DNA of 64,000 bases from Sialis fuliginosa (taxonomy: Eukaryota; Arthropoda; Insecta; Megaloptera; Sialidae), in assembly GCA_961205875.1 (NCBI GenBank), contig OY540814.1, positions 3,950,993 through 4,014,992 on the forward strand. The letters run 5' to 3'. Of the stretch, positions 1-12,000 are shown piece by piece (positions within the stretch are counted from its first letter, which is position 1; the number at the start of each line of letters is the position of its first letter). The position numbers and the translations under genes are program-made. The notes beneath the pieces are model-generated. The model saw only the letters and a list, made by a program, of their open reading frames with translations, was not told the DNA's origin and did not search any database.

Positions 1-1780
1 GTCATAACATTGCAATAATAAAAACATTTTAATCAATATTATACATTTATTTTCAGATTGATATACAAAACAGAACACCGCAATATACTTATGTTTTATC
101 TCAAGTACTCTCATCTCCTATCAGCCGTAATCATAATCGTTCCTTATCGCAAGGTCGGAGAAAAACTCGATCAAGTCTATCACAGGCTCCCTTGTTTCAT
201 TGACAGATCTCAAGGTTTCCTTCTAGAAGTAATGAATATTTTAGGACTTTTTACTGACTTACTAGTGGCAGCCTCGTTTTATAGCGCCTACAACTATTTT
301 CACGTATGAAAATTTTGTATCAATGTGGTTTATAAGTTATTGTGTCCTGCTATTAAACTTTTTTGATAATTATTATTAACTAATTCAGTAAAAGTGGAAA
401 AAAATTAACTACTGTTTATTTAATTTGAATGAAAAATGGTAAAATTTTGTGTATGAAGGGCGTTTGGAAAAGGTTTTTATGAACATAATATTCAAAATAT
501 CATCGAAGAGATTAGTTTGTAACCATTTCCGGAGGCATCTATGTCCGAAGAATAAATGCATGGAGTTATATTAAAAAAATTACAAGCAAGTGAATGCTGT
601 GAAGCGTGGTTGTAACAAATTATTTTAATTTGACAGTTATCGGCAAATTTTGCATAATAAATGCAGTAGACAAACAAGGGAAACTTATTATATATTATTT
701 TTATGTTATTAATAATGTTTAGTTTCTAATATAGTGGTTTTTTTAAATTCATTGTCCATTATCTTTTTTTTCCTTTATTCACTTTGTCTAAAAGGATAAT
801 GACAGCACAAAGCTACAGATTGAAATGTGTAACTACTTTTATGTTATGTTGTTTATAAACACATTGTCAGCATTACAGTTAAAATTGTATTCAAAGCTGC
901 CTCAAGGAAGCTTCCGACCAGCCTTGAGATAAGGAAGCCTTCGTAGTCAGGGAAGTTTTATGGAACGTAAATTGAGAACAAGGAGGAACTATGAATACGG
1001 TTGAATATCTTCTCCACTGCTCTCGATTCCTTTATATACATAATGCTGCTTTTTGATCAGCTTCTGCTGTATCCAAACCACCTTATGACGCTTGTAAATT
1101 CGCTTCTTACCACTTTTCGAACATCTATCATTTCCCAGCCACCTTCTGATGCTCATTTTTTAATCTTTTTTTCATTATACATTAGTATTGGATCATTTCT
1201 TTCTCTGAACACCCAAGATTCTCTTGGTATTTGAATGTTATTTTCAAAGTTATCTGAAAATAATACTGAATATTCAGGTGATATAAAATGTCCAGATGAT
1301 ACAGATGAAATTGATGACATTTTGAAACGTTTCTGTAATATACAAAAAGTTGAGATAAATAAATAAAGTTGAGATAGATAAATAAATATTATATATTATA
1401 TTATATGACAATTAAAAGTAAACAATGTTTTTCATCTTCAAGCGTTTTGTAAAAAATGCCAAATGCAGGCAATTGCTTTAAAGAGCTATGTATTATATAA
1501 AAGTATATTTAAGTTTAATTTTCAATTTTTACCACAACACGTTATGTTTTTGTCCATAAATATCGTATACTTAGGTTATGTGTCAATTTAAATTCAATAT
1601 AAACACATCACAGACTTAAAATACACATTTGTGTACACCCATATAATGTACATGCATCGATTACATTATTATGTGTCAATTTATTACCACTGCTTTAAAA
1701 TATCGAGCAAATTCATAACAATTTAATACCCAATTGATAGCGTTATTTGCACCCATGATATTTCTTTATAATACCGGGCA
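1..1780 (+). mobile_element. 3' part of a PIF/Harbinger-like DNA transposon
   Basis: The stretch is colinear with the right part of the complete 2.3 kb element at 39452-41752. It ends in the same terminus, whose last bases read TTTATAATACCGGGCA. The left terminus lies before the window. Compared with the other copy it has about 435 extra bases (roughly 270-700) and has lost about 27 bases just before the right terminus. The short open frame at 58-309 is shared by both copies, but I cannot match it to a transposase. Assignment to PIF/Harbinger rests on the Myb/SANT-like remnant and the 3-bp duplication of the sister copy, so it is inference for this one. Confidence 0.7.
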
Positions 1781-2029
1781 TTAGTGACAGTTTTTAAATT
1801 ATACCAGAGATGTGCAAAATGGGTGTCACAATGCATTTGAAATAAAAATGCAAAATATTTAATCATTTTATTTAAAATGCAAAATAGTTTTTAGAGACAA
1901 GCATTTAAAATATAAAATGGAAAATAGGTATTTTCAAAATGGTTTTTAAAATAAAATGCTTTTCATATAATATAATTTAAAATTTTATAATTTTCAAAAC
2001 AATACAATAAATTAATATTGATCGTGATA
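1781..2029. other. AT-rich intergenic sequence
   Basis: Runs of the word AAAATGCAAAAT give low-complexity sequence. No coding signal is seen. Confidence 0.5.
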
Positions 2030-2250
2030 TGATTGGTCGTTGTAATGGCGTTGTAACGCGTGCGGTGCGAAAGTTTGGAGATTGCAAGCTTCTGCCACTA
2101 CCACCCACTACTACCATCTGCATGTGAACGATATAATGAATCCATTGGTTCCAAACTTCTACACTGCAACGGCACTGCACTAAGTTCTGCACTACAACCG
2201 CACAAAGCCAATTGTGAATGGCACTTAAGCGTGTGTGTTTCATTAAACAT
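2030..2250. repeat. Dispersed repeat, inverted copy at 20712-20868
   Basis: A block rich in TGCAGTGCCG-like words (reverse strand here) recurs in opposite orientation at 20712-20868 with high similarity. It includes the run GATTGCAAGCTTCTGCCACT at one edge. The apparent open frames on both strands are by-products of this repeat. The family is not recognised. Confidence 0.7.
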
Positions 2251-2329
2251 TCTTATTTATTAACCCAAATACCTGGTTCCGAGAACAAAGTAGTTTACAA
2301 TCTACTTTCTTTGTCTATCCTAACAAAAT

Positions 2330-2412
2330 AGTGCTCTGTCAAGGTCATAGGGGCCCCATTATCCTAATGTGTCCAAGTGCCCAGGGCCTCCAATAGGTTA
2401 AAGACGGCCCTG
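2330..2412 (-). mobile_element. hAT-like terminal fragment
   Basis: Read on the minus strand the edge is CAGGGCCGTCTTTAACC, a typical hAT-type terminus, followed by a GC-rich GGCCC stretch. No partner end or 8-bp duplication was found nearby, so this looks like a solo remnant. Confidence 0.4.
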
Positions 2413-2479
2413 CAAGTTTCGGTCACGCGTGGTATGTAAACACCAACGGTATTAAAACAGTGGCGATATTATGAAAATT

Positions 2480-3110
2480 ATTTTGTACGGTCAAAGTCGC
2501 CAACTATGTTACAATACGTTGAAGAATCACTGCTCTAAATTTCATATCCACAGAATAATAAATATATTCATAGCTAATCCCTATAGTATAGGAGCCAGCT
2601 GCAAAATCGGTGTAGATTTAACAACCGTCTGCCGTTGTGGTTTTTTTGAAGTACTCACTCAGACAAAGCTCGGACGATGTGTCCGGTCCACCAGCTTGTA
2701 GGGATTTAATAGATAGGGCCCACGAAAAATACGCACAAAAAAATCACGTAACAACCATTTGAATGAGACGGTTGCTTATAGTAGACCCCAATTAAAGATG
2801 TTTTGGATATACGGCAGAAATTTTTGCGTAGGGGTTTAATTACAGGGGCCTCTCAAAATTTCGACCCAAAAAAATCAGATAACAACCGGACCAGACCTGA
2901 TGCAAAATGTTTATTTGGACGTATACTTACATAAAAACATAATGGCAGAATTTTTTATGTAGGGACTTTGGTGCTATAAGGCCTACAAATGGCCAGAATT
3001 GGGCCCCAATCTTAAAAATGCTGTAAAATCTAAAATACCGAATGAAAATTTCTGCCGCGCGGTGTATGCTTTTGTTATGAACTATAAAATAGATATATAC
3101 CCATGGCAGA
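2480..3110. repeat. Dispersed repeat, inverted copy at 46372-46850
   Basis: About 0.5 kb, including AAATACGCACAAAAAAATCA and CCAGAATTGGGCCC, recurs in reverse orientation at 46372-46850. Identity is high over several hundred bases with small indels. No coding capacity is recognised, and the family is unknown to me. Confidence 0.75.
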
Positions 3111-3199
3111 AGTTTTTATTCATACAGTTCCCCTCCCAGCTCCCCCAAAAGGTAAATTTGGGTTAGTAATAAAATGCACTAAAAAATCATAACAAATAA

Positions 3200-3325
3200 G
3201 CCTATAGAGGCTTATAAACTTATAAAATGATAATATATTATTGTATTTAATGTTATACACCCCCCGTAGCCCCCTCATACAATAATATATTATCATTTTA
3301 AAAGTTCATAAGCCATTATAGACCT
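3200..3325. repeat. Small imperfect hairpin
   Basis: Arms of about 50 bases (3202-3250 and 3278-3325) are inverted around a C-rich spacer near 3260. The matching core is ATGATAATATATTATTGTAT. It could be a small foldback MITE. No target duplication is resolved. Confidence 0.6.
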
Positions 3326-3329
3326 AATT

Positions 3330-4211
3330 GTAATGATGTTTTAGCGAATTTTATTACTAACCCAAATTTTATAGTTAAAATACACAGTATTATAATGTAC
3401 ACATACCTGATTTTAGGCCATTCATAACGTATTACAGATAATATTACGCAATACTCAATAGTATCAAATACATACATTATTTATTTTTGATTGTTTGCAA
3501 TTTTTGTCAACAAATTTTTTAAATACATATATTTTGATAAATCAATCAGTCCAATTAATTAATATGTATTCAAATTGTAAGATTCATTCTTTTGGATGTT
3601 TTAAAACTGTATGTTTAATTATAAACCGGCAGTTCATCTGTCAGTTAAATTAAGATTAATTCATAATTTTTAACTGGACATTAAGAAACACATATATAGA
3701 TTAAACTCCGGTTTAACTAGGACATGTAGTATAAACTCATATTGAGAAATCGGGCCTAAGTAAAATAGTTTAACAGATTCCCTGTACAAAGTTATAACCT
3801 CGAAAAACGAGCAAAGTGGATCAAAGCGGTAAAAAGAGTCAAATAAGTAAAACTACGATTTTACTTATTTGAAAATTATTAATGTAAATCACTGAAAGTA
3901 AAAGGGATTGAGTGTTTGATACATTCAAATCCGGTCCGACGCCATAGTTTGAGGTTATGCTGTCAATGTAAACGAATTAATTATTTTTCTATTATAAGTC
4001 ATGATTGAAGAAAAAAAATACCCAAAATAAATAATTCTCACGTACCTTTTAAGCTTTGCTATTTATATTATATGCATACAGCTAGATTAAATGATATTTG
4101 TTCATTAAAAAATTTCGCTGTATAAATAATAAAAAGAAAGATCAGCGCGATCAGTACTTCTTTATTGTCCGTTAGCGGCGCTAGTAGGCGTCGTGCACAT
4201 AGTCTATGGAT
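3330..4211. other. AT-rich sequence, no gene seen
   Basis: No long frame, splice structure or repeat boundary can be supported here. Confidence 0.5.
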
Positions 4212-4214
4212 TTA

Positions 4215-7200
4215 TTCTGTGATAGTATCTATATACGCTAGGAAACCATCGCTACTAGCGCCGCCCAGTGGCGAAAATTAACATTTTTGAGTTTATGTCA
4301 AACGTAGATAAATTCAAACTGTCAAAATTATTATTAAAAAATCTATATAATTTATTGTGACTAATCAATATAACGAATATTTTTGTGACTCACACGAATT
4401 TGTATTCCCTCGAGTAATGGCTAAAAATAAAAGTAGCCGCATTTGTTGTGTACCCAATCAAAAAGTACATCGCTTTGTTATATACCAGAATTACATTTTC
4501 TTACATTTTAATATGCATTTTAAAAACTTTGTTTCTTGTACACCCTACGATCAACGCTGTATAAATTGAAGCTAGAAGTGTAATTTGATAAAAAAATATT
4601 GATTCCTGATTTTTTTACTTAGTTTTTAGTGCAACATATTTTTTTTAAATATTTATTTCTTTACCCTTATATTGGCTAATATCATTGGTAACGCTATTCA
4701 TATTTGGTTATATTATGGTTGATCTCAATTTTTTGGAGCTTTAGGAAGAATTTAAGCTAAATTACGAGTTTACGCGATGATGTCCCCCCGAGTTATTAAA
4801 TTTTTACTGCTTACGACCGAAATTTAGCAATGTTATGGCTTTTTCACCCTGTGAAAGTGGTGTTTTTTGATTGTATTTTATCTAACTGATCTCAATTGAT
4901 TCGTTTAAGTATCAGTTACAAATATCAATCATAATATAACCCTATCGTCGATTTAGATTGTGAAATAAATCGAAAAAACGGGGGGAGGGGAACTTGATGT
5001 TCACCCTTTTATCCAATTTTTAGAGGTGAAGTTATTTTTTTCTTGTTCAGCGGCTCAAAATCTATAAGAATTAACTTAAACATCGTTGTTCCGGAAAATT
5101 TCCCATTTTGATCATTTTCTCTGTTTCATTGGTTGGACTATTTGGAGATATCCGCACTTTTGTAATCCGCCATATACATTTACATTAGATACGCATATCC
5201 ATGAATCACAATAGGAATATTCCGCTTTAATATAACATACATAAATTTATGTTCGACCTCCGTAATTTTCGTATTGGATAAAATAAGAAATTTGAAATAG
5301 TACAGGCAACGAAGGGATTTAAATAGAACAAATTCGGAGTGCAATGAAATTTGGTACCCATATAATATACATAATAGTACGTCTGTACACAAAAGTCCCC
5401 ATCCATAGGCCTTGTGGAAAAAAAATTACAGCCGTTTGAAATTTAATTTAGTTTTTATTGAATAACTTCAAGACAAAGAAAAATACCGAGACGTGACTTA
5501 CATTAAATTTTTCAAAAATATTTGCTTTACAACTATATTTCAAAATTTTCTCCAACGTATCTACATAAATTGCTGAAAAATCGCCGTGAATCTGAAAACT
5601 AAGTGCATTTAATCAAAAAAATATGTTTAAATGGATTTTTGAGCTCTTAAAACTGATAATCGAGACAAATGTCCTCTATAAAAGTTGTAGAGAATAAAAT
5701 TTTACAATTTTTTATGTAAGGTACAACATTTGATGTGTAAATTTTTGTTAGATATTTCTTTTTTAAAAAGTCAAAAAAACAAATTTTAATTTATAAAATC
5801 GTATAAATAGCATGCTATGAAAATTAGCATTACATAAGAAAATAACATATTGGTATAGAAAATTAATGAAAATAAAGGTAATTAATAATTCCAATACTTC
5901 AAATACGACTTTAAATAACATATTATGATAACAATGTACTGAGGTGTAATTTGTAGCCCCTAGATTGAATATTATTGTATGTTTTAATAGTTTTAAATAT
6001 AAATCTTCAATACATTTTATTTTATCCTCAAAATACGGATATAAGATAAGAACAAAATCAGAGTATCATAAAAATTTGCACATATGTAGTACTTATATTA
6101 CATTAGACATGTGCAAAAGTCCTCATTAATTGGGGATATGGAAAAAAAATTATAGCTGTTTTAATTTTGATATGATAAATTACTATGTATCATATTTTCA
6201 CTTATTATTAACCGTTTTTTACTTGGAAATTTACATATTGTGTATCTCTGTATAGCATATACATTATGAACAATTGAATTATGATCATTTTGATAGAAAA
6301 TTTTGATTTTTAAATCAAACGGTTGTTAAGATATAAATTTATTTGTTTAATTCGATTTTATAAAAATATATTTTGTTATGTATTTTATACCCGTTTACAG
6401 ATACGCTTATAACTTTTTTTTCGGGGTATCAATTAATGGGGATTTTCAAACAAGTATAGTAGATATTAGTGAGTGCATCTGAAAAAGTCCCCATACATTG
6501 AAGCCATAGGACAACAGTTAAAACTGTTTTATAATTACGGTGTGGTAAAATGTTATCTATGTAATGTGTTAACTGTAAATTTAATTATGGGTGATTCTCT
6601 CAAAAATTGAAACTGAATTTTATTCCTATTTGAATAAATGTTATCGTTCTTATTGAAAGTAGTAACCATTTTTTTTAATTTCCCATCGGGACTCTCCATA
6701 AAATATTCTTAAGTTTTTAAAAAATATGCTTTTAATTATTATTTAGGTTTATACCCGTTTACAGATACGCTTATAACTTTTCTTTCGTGGTATCAATTAA
6801 TGGGGATTTTCAAACAAGCGTAGTAGATACATTAGTGAGTGCATCTGAAAAAGACCCCATACATTGAAGCTATAGGACAAAAGTTACAGCTGTTTTTATA
6901 ATTACGATGTGGTATAAATTACGATCTATGTATATTTAAAAAAAAATTAAGAATATTTTATGAAGAGTCCCGATGGGAAATTAAAAAAAATAGTTACTAC
7001 TTTCAATAAGAACGATAACATTTATTCAAATAGGAATAAAATTCAGTTTCAATTTTTGAGGGAATCACCCATAATTAAATTTACAGTTAACACATTACAT
7101 AGATAACAATTTACCACACCGTAATTATAAAACAGCTTTAACTGTTGTCCTATGGCTTCAATGTATGGGGACTTTTTCAGATGCACTCACTAATGTATCT

Positions 7201-8776
7201 ACTATGCTTGTTTGAAAATCCCCATTAATTGATACCCCGAAAAAAAAGTTATAAGCGTATCTGTAAACGGGTATAAAATACATAACAAAATATATTTTTA
7301 TAAAATCGAATTAAACAAATAAATTTATATCTTAACAACCGTTTGATTTAAAAATCAAAATTTTCTATCAAAATGATCATAATTCAATTGTTCATAATGT
7401 ATATGCTATACAGAGATACACAATATGTAAATTTCCAAGTAAAAAACGGTTAATAATAAGTGAAAATATGATACATAGTAATTTATCATATCAAAATTAA
7501 AACAGCTATAATTTTTTTTCCATATCTCCAATTAATGAGGACTTTTGCACATGTCTAATGTAATATAAGTACTACATATGTGCAAATTTTTATGATACTC
7601 TGATTTTGTTCTTATCTAATATCCGTATTTTGAAGATAAAATAAAATGTATTGAAGATTTATATTTAAAACTATTAAAACATACAATAATATTCAATCTA
7701 GGGGCTACAAATTACACCTCAGTACATTGTTATCATAATATGTTATTTAAAGTCGTATTTGAAGTATTGGAATTATTAATTACCTTTATTTTCATTAATT
7801 TTCTATACCAATATGTTATTTTCTTATGTAATGCTAATTTTCATAGCATGCTATTTATACGATTTTATAAATTAAAATTTGTTTTTTTGACTTTTTAAAA
7901 AAGAAATATCTAACAAAAATTTACACATCAAATGTTGTACCTTACATAAAAAATTGTAAAATTTTATTCTCTACACCTTTTATAGAGGACATTTGTCTCG
8001 ATTATCAGTTTTAAGAGCTCAAAAATCCATTTAAACATATTTTTTTGATTAAATGCACTTAGTTTTCAGATTCACGGCGATTTTTCAGCAATTTATGTAG
8101 ATACGTTGGAGAAAATTTTGAAATATAGTTGTAAAGCAAATATTTTTGAAAATTTTAATGTAAGTCACGTCTCGGTATCTTTCTTTGTCTTGAAGTTATT
8201 CAATAAAAACTAAATTAAATTTCAAACGGCTGTAATTTTTTTTCCACAAGGCCTATGGATGGGGACTTTTGTGTACAGACGTACTATTATGTATATTATA
8301 TGGGTACCAAATTTCATTGCACTCCGAATTTGTTCCAAAAACAGGGCAATTTTTCCCTTCATTGCCTGTACTAAAAATAAAAAAAATAAAAAATGCCATA
8401 AAAAAAGTTAATAAAAAATTTAAAAAAATGGTTTTTAAGACCATATTATATCAACCTAAAGTTTTCCTGAAAATTTCATCCAATTATATGAAGCCATTAA
8501 GTAAAAAAAAATGTTTTCGATTTTCAAATTTTAATTAATTACAGCTAAAATAATTTTCAAAATTAATTAAAACTTAGTGAAATACTTCTTCAGATAGAGG
8601 TGCATAGATAAAAAAAAAATTAGCGAAATCGAAACATAGGCACACTGCTAATGACACATACGGCTATCCCGACTATAGTATTTTTGAAAGTACAAACCCA
8701 GTTTTGCCAGCGTCGCTCACTAGGTGGCGACGTGTCGTTTTTGACAGATGGTTTCCTAGCGTATACTATCACAGAA
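4215..8776. mobile_element. 4.6 kb palindromic transposon flanked by TTA
   Basis: Terminal inverted repeats begin TTCTGTGATAGTAT at 4215, with the reverse complement ending at 8776. Both ends are flanked by TTA (4212-4214 and 8777-8779), which suggests a 3-bp target duplication as in PIF/Harbinger elements; a TA duplication cannot be excluded. Inside, arms of about 1.4 kb (5290-6720 and 6940-8375) are near-perfect mirror images around 6830. The 220-base loop holds an extra direct copy (about 6740-6925) of arm sequence at 6385-6560. No transposase is recognised. The short frames near 5180-5392 and 8269-8538 are mirror images of each other. Confidence 0.8.
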
Positions 8777-8799
8777 TTAATAACCCATTTGAAAGTGCT

Positions 8800-8842
8800 T
8801 GCTAGCTAGCAAATTTGCTGCTCCTTTATAATACCGGACATA
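8800..8842 (+). mobile_element. Solo right end of a PIF-like element
   Basis: CTTTATAATACCGGACA matches the terminus of the elements at 1780 and 41752 with one or two changes. No left end is identified. It lies about 97 bases upstream of the zinc-finger start codon, so the gene's immediate 5' flank is partly transposon-derived. Confidence 0.5.
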
Positions 8843-8938
8843 AGTGTAAAGTAAAATATAACATGCAGTTTACGTCATAGAGTAACACGCTTTGAATGAT
8901 CAGAATATTGATTTTAATTTAATTTTTACCAAATTGAT

Positions 8939-9076
8939 ATGGAAGATACTTCAAGTTTCGACAGAATATGTAGAACTTGTTTAAATATTACTGACCGTTT
9001 GCGATCGATATACAGTGTCAATAAAAAGCAACAATTGAAATTTTCTGAAATTGTGATGGAATGTACTTCTGTTAAG
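8939..9076 (+). CDS. Zinc-finger gene exon 1 (first half of ZAD)
   Basis: 46 codons, ending in phase 0 at donor AAG|GTAATA. It contains the RICRTC motif, the first ZAD zinc ligands. Confidence 0.88.
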
Positions 9077-12000
9077 GTAATATTTGTCATTTCTTATAAA
9101 TAAAATTTTACATTAATACCTATGTTTTAGGTTGAAGAATATGATGGACTGCCAGATAAGATATGTTCTAAATGTGTCAACACTTTAAATTCTATGTATA
9201 ATTTTCGAAGACAATGTCAAGATGCAGACAAAAAATTACATAGTAAAATAATAACTAAAGATATATTGTTGAATAAAGGAAAATTAGATAGATTTAGTAA
9301 CGAAGAAACAATTAAAGAAGAATTAGAAAATAAAAATTCTCTAAAAATTAAAGATGAAATTGAGAGTGCTAACTCTTGTGTTAGTGATTTCCTAGAAATT
9401 GAAATAACTTATGATGAAAAGAGAGAAGAAAACAATTCAGTATCAATACGGACAAATGATATTAAAAAAGATAATACAATACGAAATGAAGTATTCAAAA
9501 ATCCTGACAAAAAACATAAGTTGTTCAAAAATAATAAAGAAATACATCAATGCGAAACTTGTGGGAAAATAGTTAGCTGTAAATCATATTTGGTGAGAAT
9601 CAATCTTTTAATACATAATATAAATTACTAAACCATTAGTGTTTAACTTTATAGTTAATTTTTTGATTTTATAAAACGATTTTACGTTATAAAATAAATA
9701 AATCTAGACAAATAGAACTAGGCATATCCCAGTAATCGAAAAAGTATTCAAACGGAATCATATTTTGACGTTTCGTTCCGGAATCTGTAAAATTTCGTAT
9801 TCACTTCTAATAATTTCATTCTGTTTTAATACATCCAACTGGTCTGAACACATTGCCAACCTTTCTTTTAACTATAAATTTTGATTCCGATTTAGTTAGA
9901 ATGATTACGTTAAATCCGTATCGTTCCGGTAAACGACATTCAGTTTGAAAATATTCAATACGTATTATTACGTTCGGTGTTTTGAATCCGGTTTATTATG
10001 TTTTAAGGAATTCAGATTGGAGGTTTCGAATACGGATCATTATGGTTCTCAACTATGTTCGTTTGAATACGTTTTTTGGAACTGAATCGTAATTAAACAA
10101 ATTCAGTTTACATAATTTCTATAAAAATTAGATATTATCATTGTAATTTTCAAAACGTAGCATTTGAACGTTAATTTAATAGTTTACATCACCTTTTTTT
10201 TATTATATCACGGGGATGACATGATAAAATTGGAGTCGTTTGACATATAAGAGGTAATAGAGTGTTGCACAATACTGCAACATTGATACAAATTATACAA
10301 CAATGTTTGGTAATGAAGACGCCATTTGTTTCTTTGTTTTTCTAAAATGACGCAATTATAATGTCAACACGTATTGTCTGTGTTATACTCTATAAATAGT
10401 GTTACAAAATAATAATGAGTTTACTCGATTTTAAAACTATATTGAACTAAAATTTCGACAAAAAATGTGGCTGGAAGATGGAAACTGTGGTCACAGAAGT
10501 TTGAAAATTTTAATATTCCGTTCTAATTGGTTATGAATGACATTACAGAACTCTTGAATATAAGAAAAATGAAGATATCTCTCTTATTTTCAATATATTA
10601 TAAAAGGTAAAGGGCTATGGAATTTTTTATAACAATAATATGTACATAATTTTATTTAGATAATTAATTTTAATATTCAAAAAATGTTCTAGTCATGCAT
10701 GCGCATCAACTCTTTCTAAAATACTCTATACGAGATTTTTAACAATTTTGACAGAGGACACCCATACACTCCGTATTTACCGAACGTCTAAGTATTATTT
10801 ACTAAATTGTTAACAGAAAAATTTTAAGAAAAAAAACTTTCTAAAAACTCAGTTGATCGCAGTAAGTATTAAAATCTGATTAATTGCGCATGACTATTTC
10901 AAAGCACAAAACAGTACCAAATCAAATATTAGGTATCATTTCAACTTATTTTTGTATAATTTACAAGTAAAAACAGCTTATAAACCACTGATTTATGTTT
11001 TGCGCGCATGCTCTATAGTACAGGGTAGTTCAATAGTGCGTCCGGCCATAGACATAGAGAATGGACAGTGCATTCTGTATTAACTCAATGGTGTAACATC
11101 TGTTCAAAAAAGGAGAGAGAGATGCAGTAAGTTTGGAACATAGACATAGAGTTACACAGTTATTCCAAACCTGTTTCTATCTCTTTCTTTTGACACGGTT
11201 CTGTGATCGAGTCAGATGCCTGGTCCATTCTCTATGTCTATGCGTCCGGCTTTCCTAGCGCACTTCTCGTAGGAGATAGAAAAAAAAGTTTGGTACATAA
11301 TATTATTGGTTTGAAAAGATCAACGTCGTAAAATTATTTTTAACAATACAGGGTGTCCCATTTTTGCGGTATAACAAAAACAAAGATTTTTTTAAATGGA
11401 ATACCCTGTAACGTTTTATGTCTTCCGATGTCATTTTTTAACCTCTACATAAACGTCTGTTCATTTTTTAATTTAGTGACAGTGTTGCCAAATTAGAATT
11501 TTTTTTCCGAAAAATAATCCATATTCAGGCTCAACTATAAAAAATCGTAGCGACCTCGTTTTTTTTGAAGTGATGAATTTTTTTAGCAATAATGTTAGTC
11601 CAGATAAAGAGTAACATTTTGATAATAAACAATTTTAATTTAGTTCCACAGGGTGTTAATAAAAAAATGCCAAAGTTTGCAATCTTCAAAATGATAAAAC
11701 TTTTTTTTTTCAAATATGACTACCCTTTTTTTATTTCACTGTTCGATGGGTTTTTTTCTCCTTTTCAATTTGTATAGGAGATATCTTATGTCTAAACCCC
11801 ATACTTTCTGAGATATTCAATAATTTTCACAAAAGTAATCATTTCAACACGTTTTTATGCACCGAAGTAGGCTGTGCTGATGCAAAAGAAATGCCAAAAT
11901 GTAAGTACTTAAGTATCAATGTAACATTTGATTAAAGTTTATAATTAAAACAGATAATACTTATGTAATAAAATTATTTAATTTATTCAAATAACTATGA

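Noticed and set aside
5180..8538. Frames sharing MCTDVLLCILYG at both ends of the palindrome
   Set aside because: They are the same sequence seen twice because of the inverted repeat; no domain.
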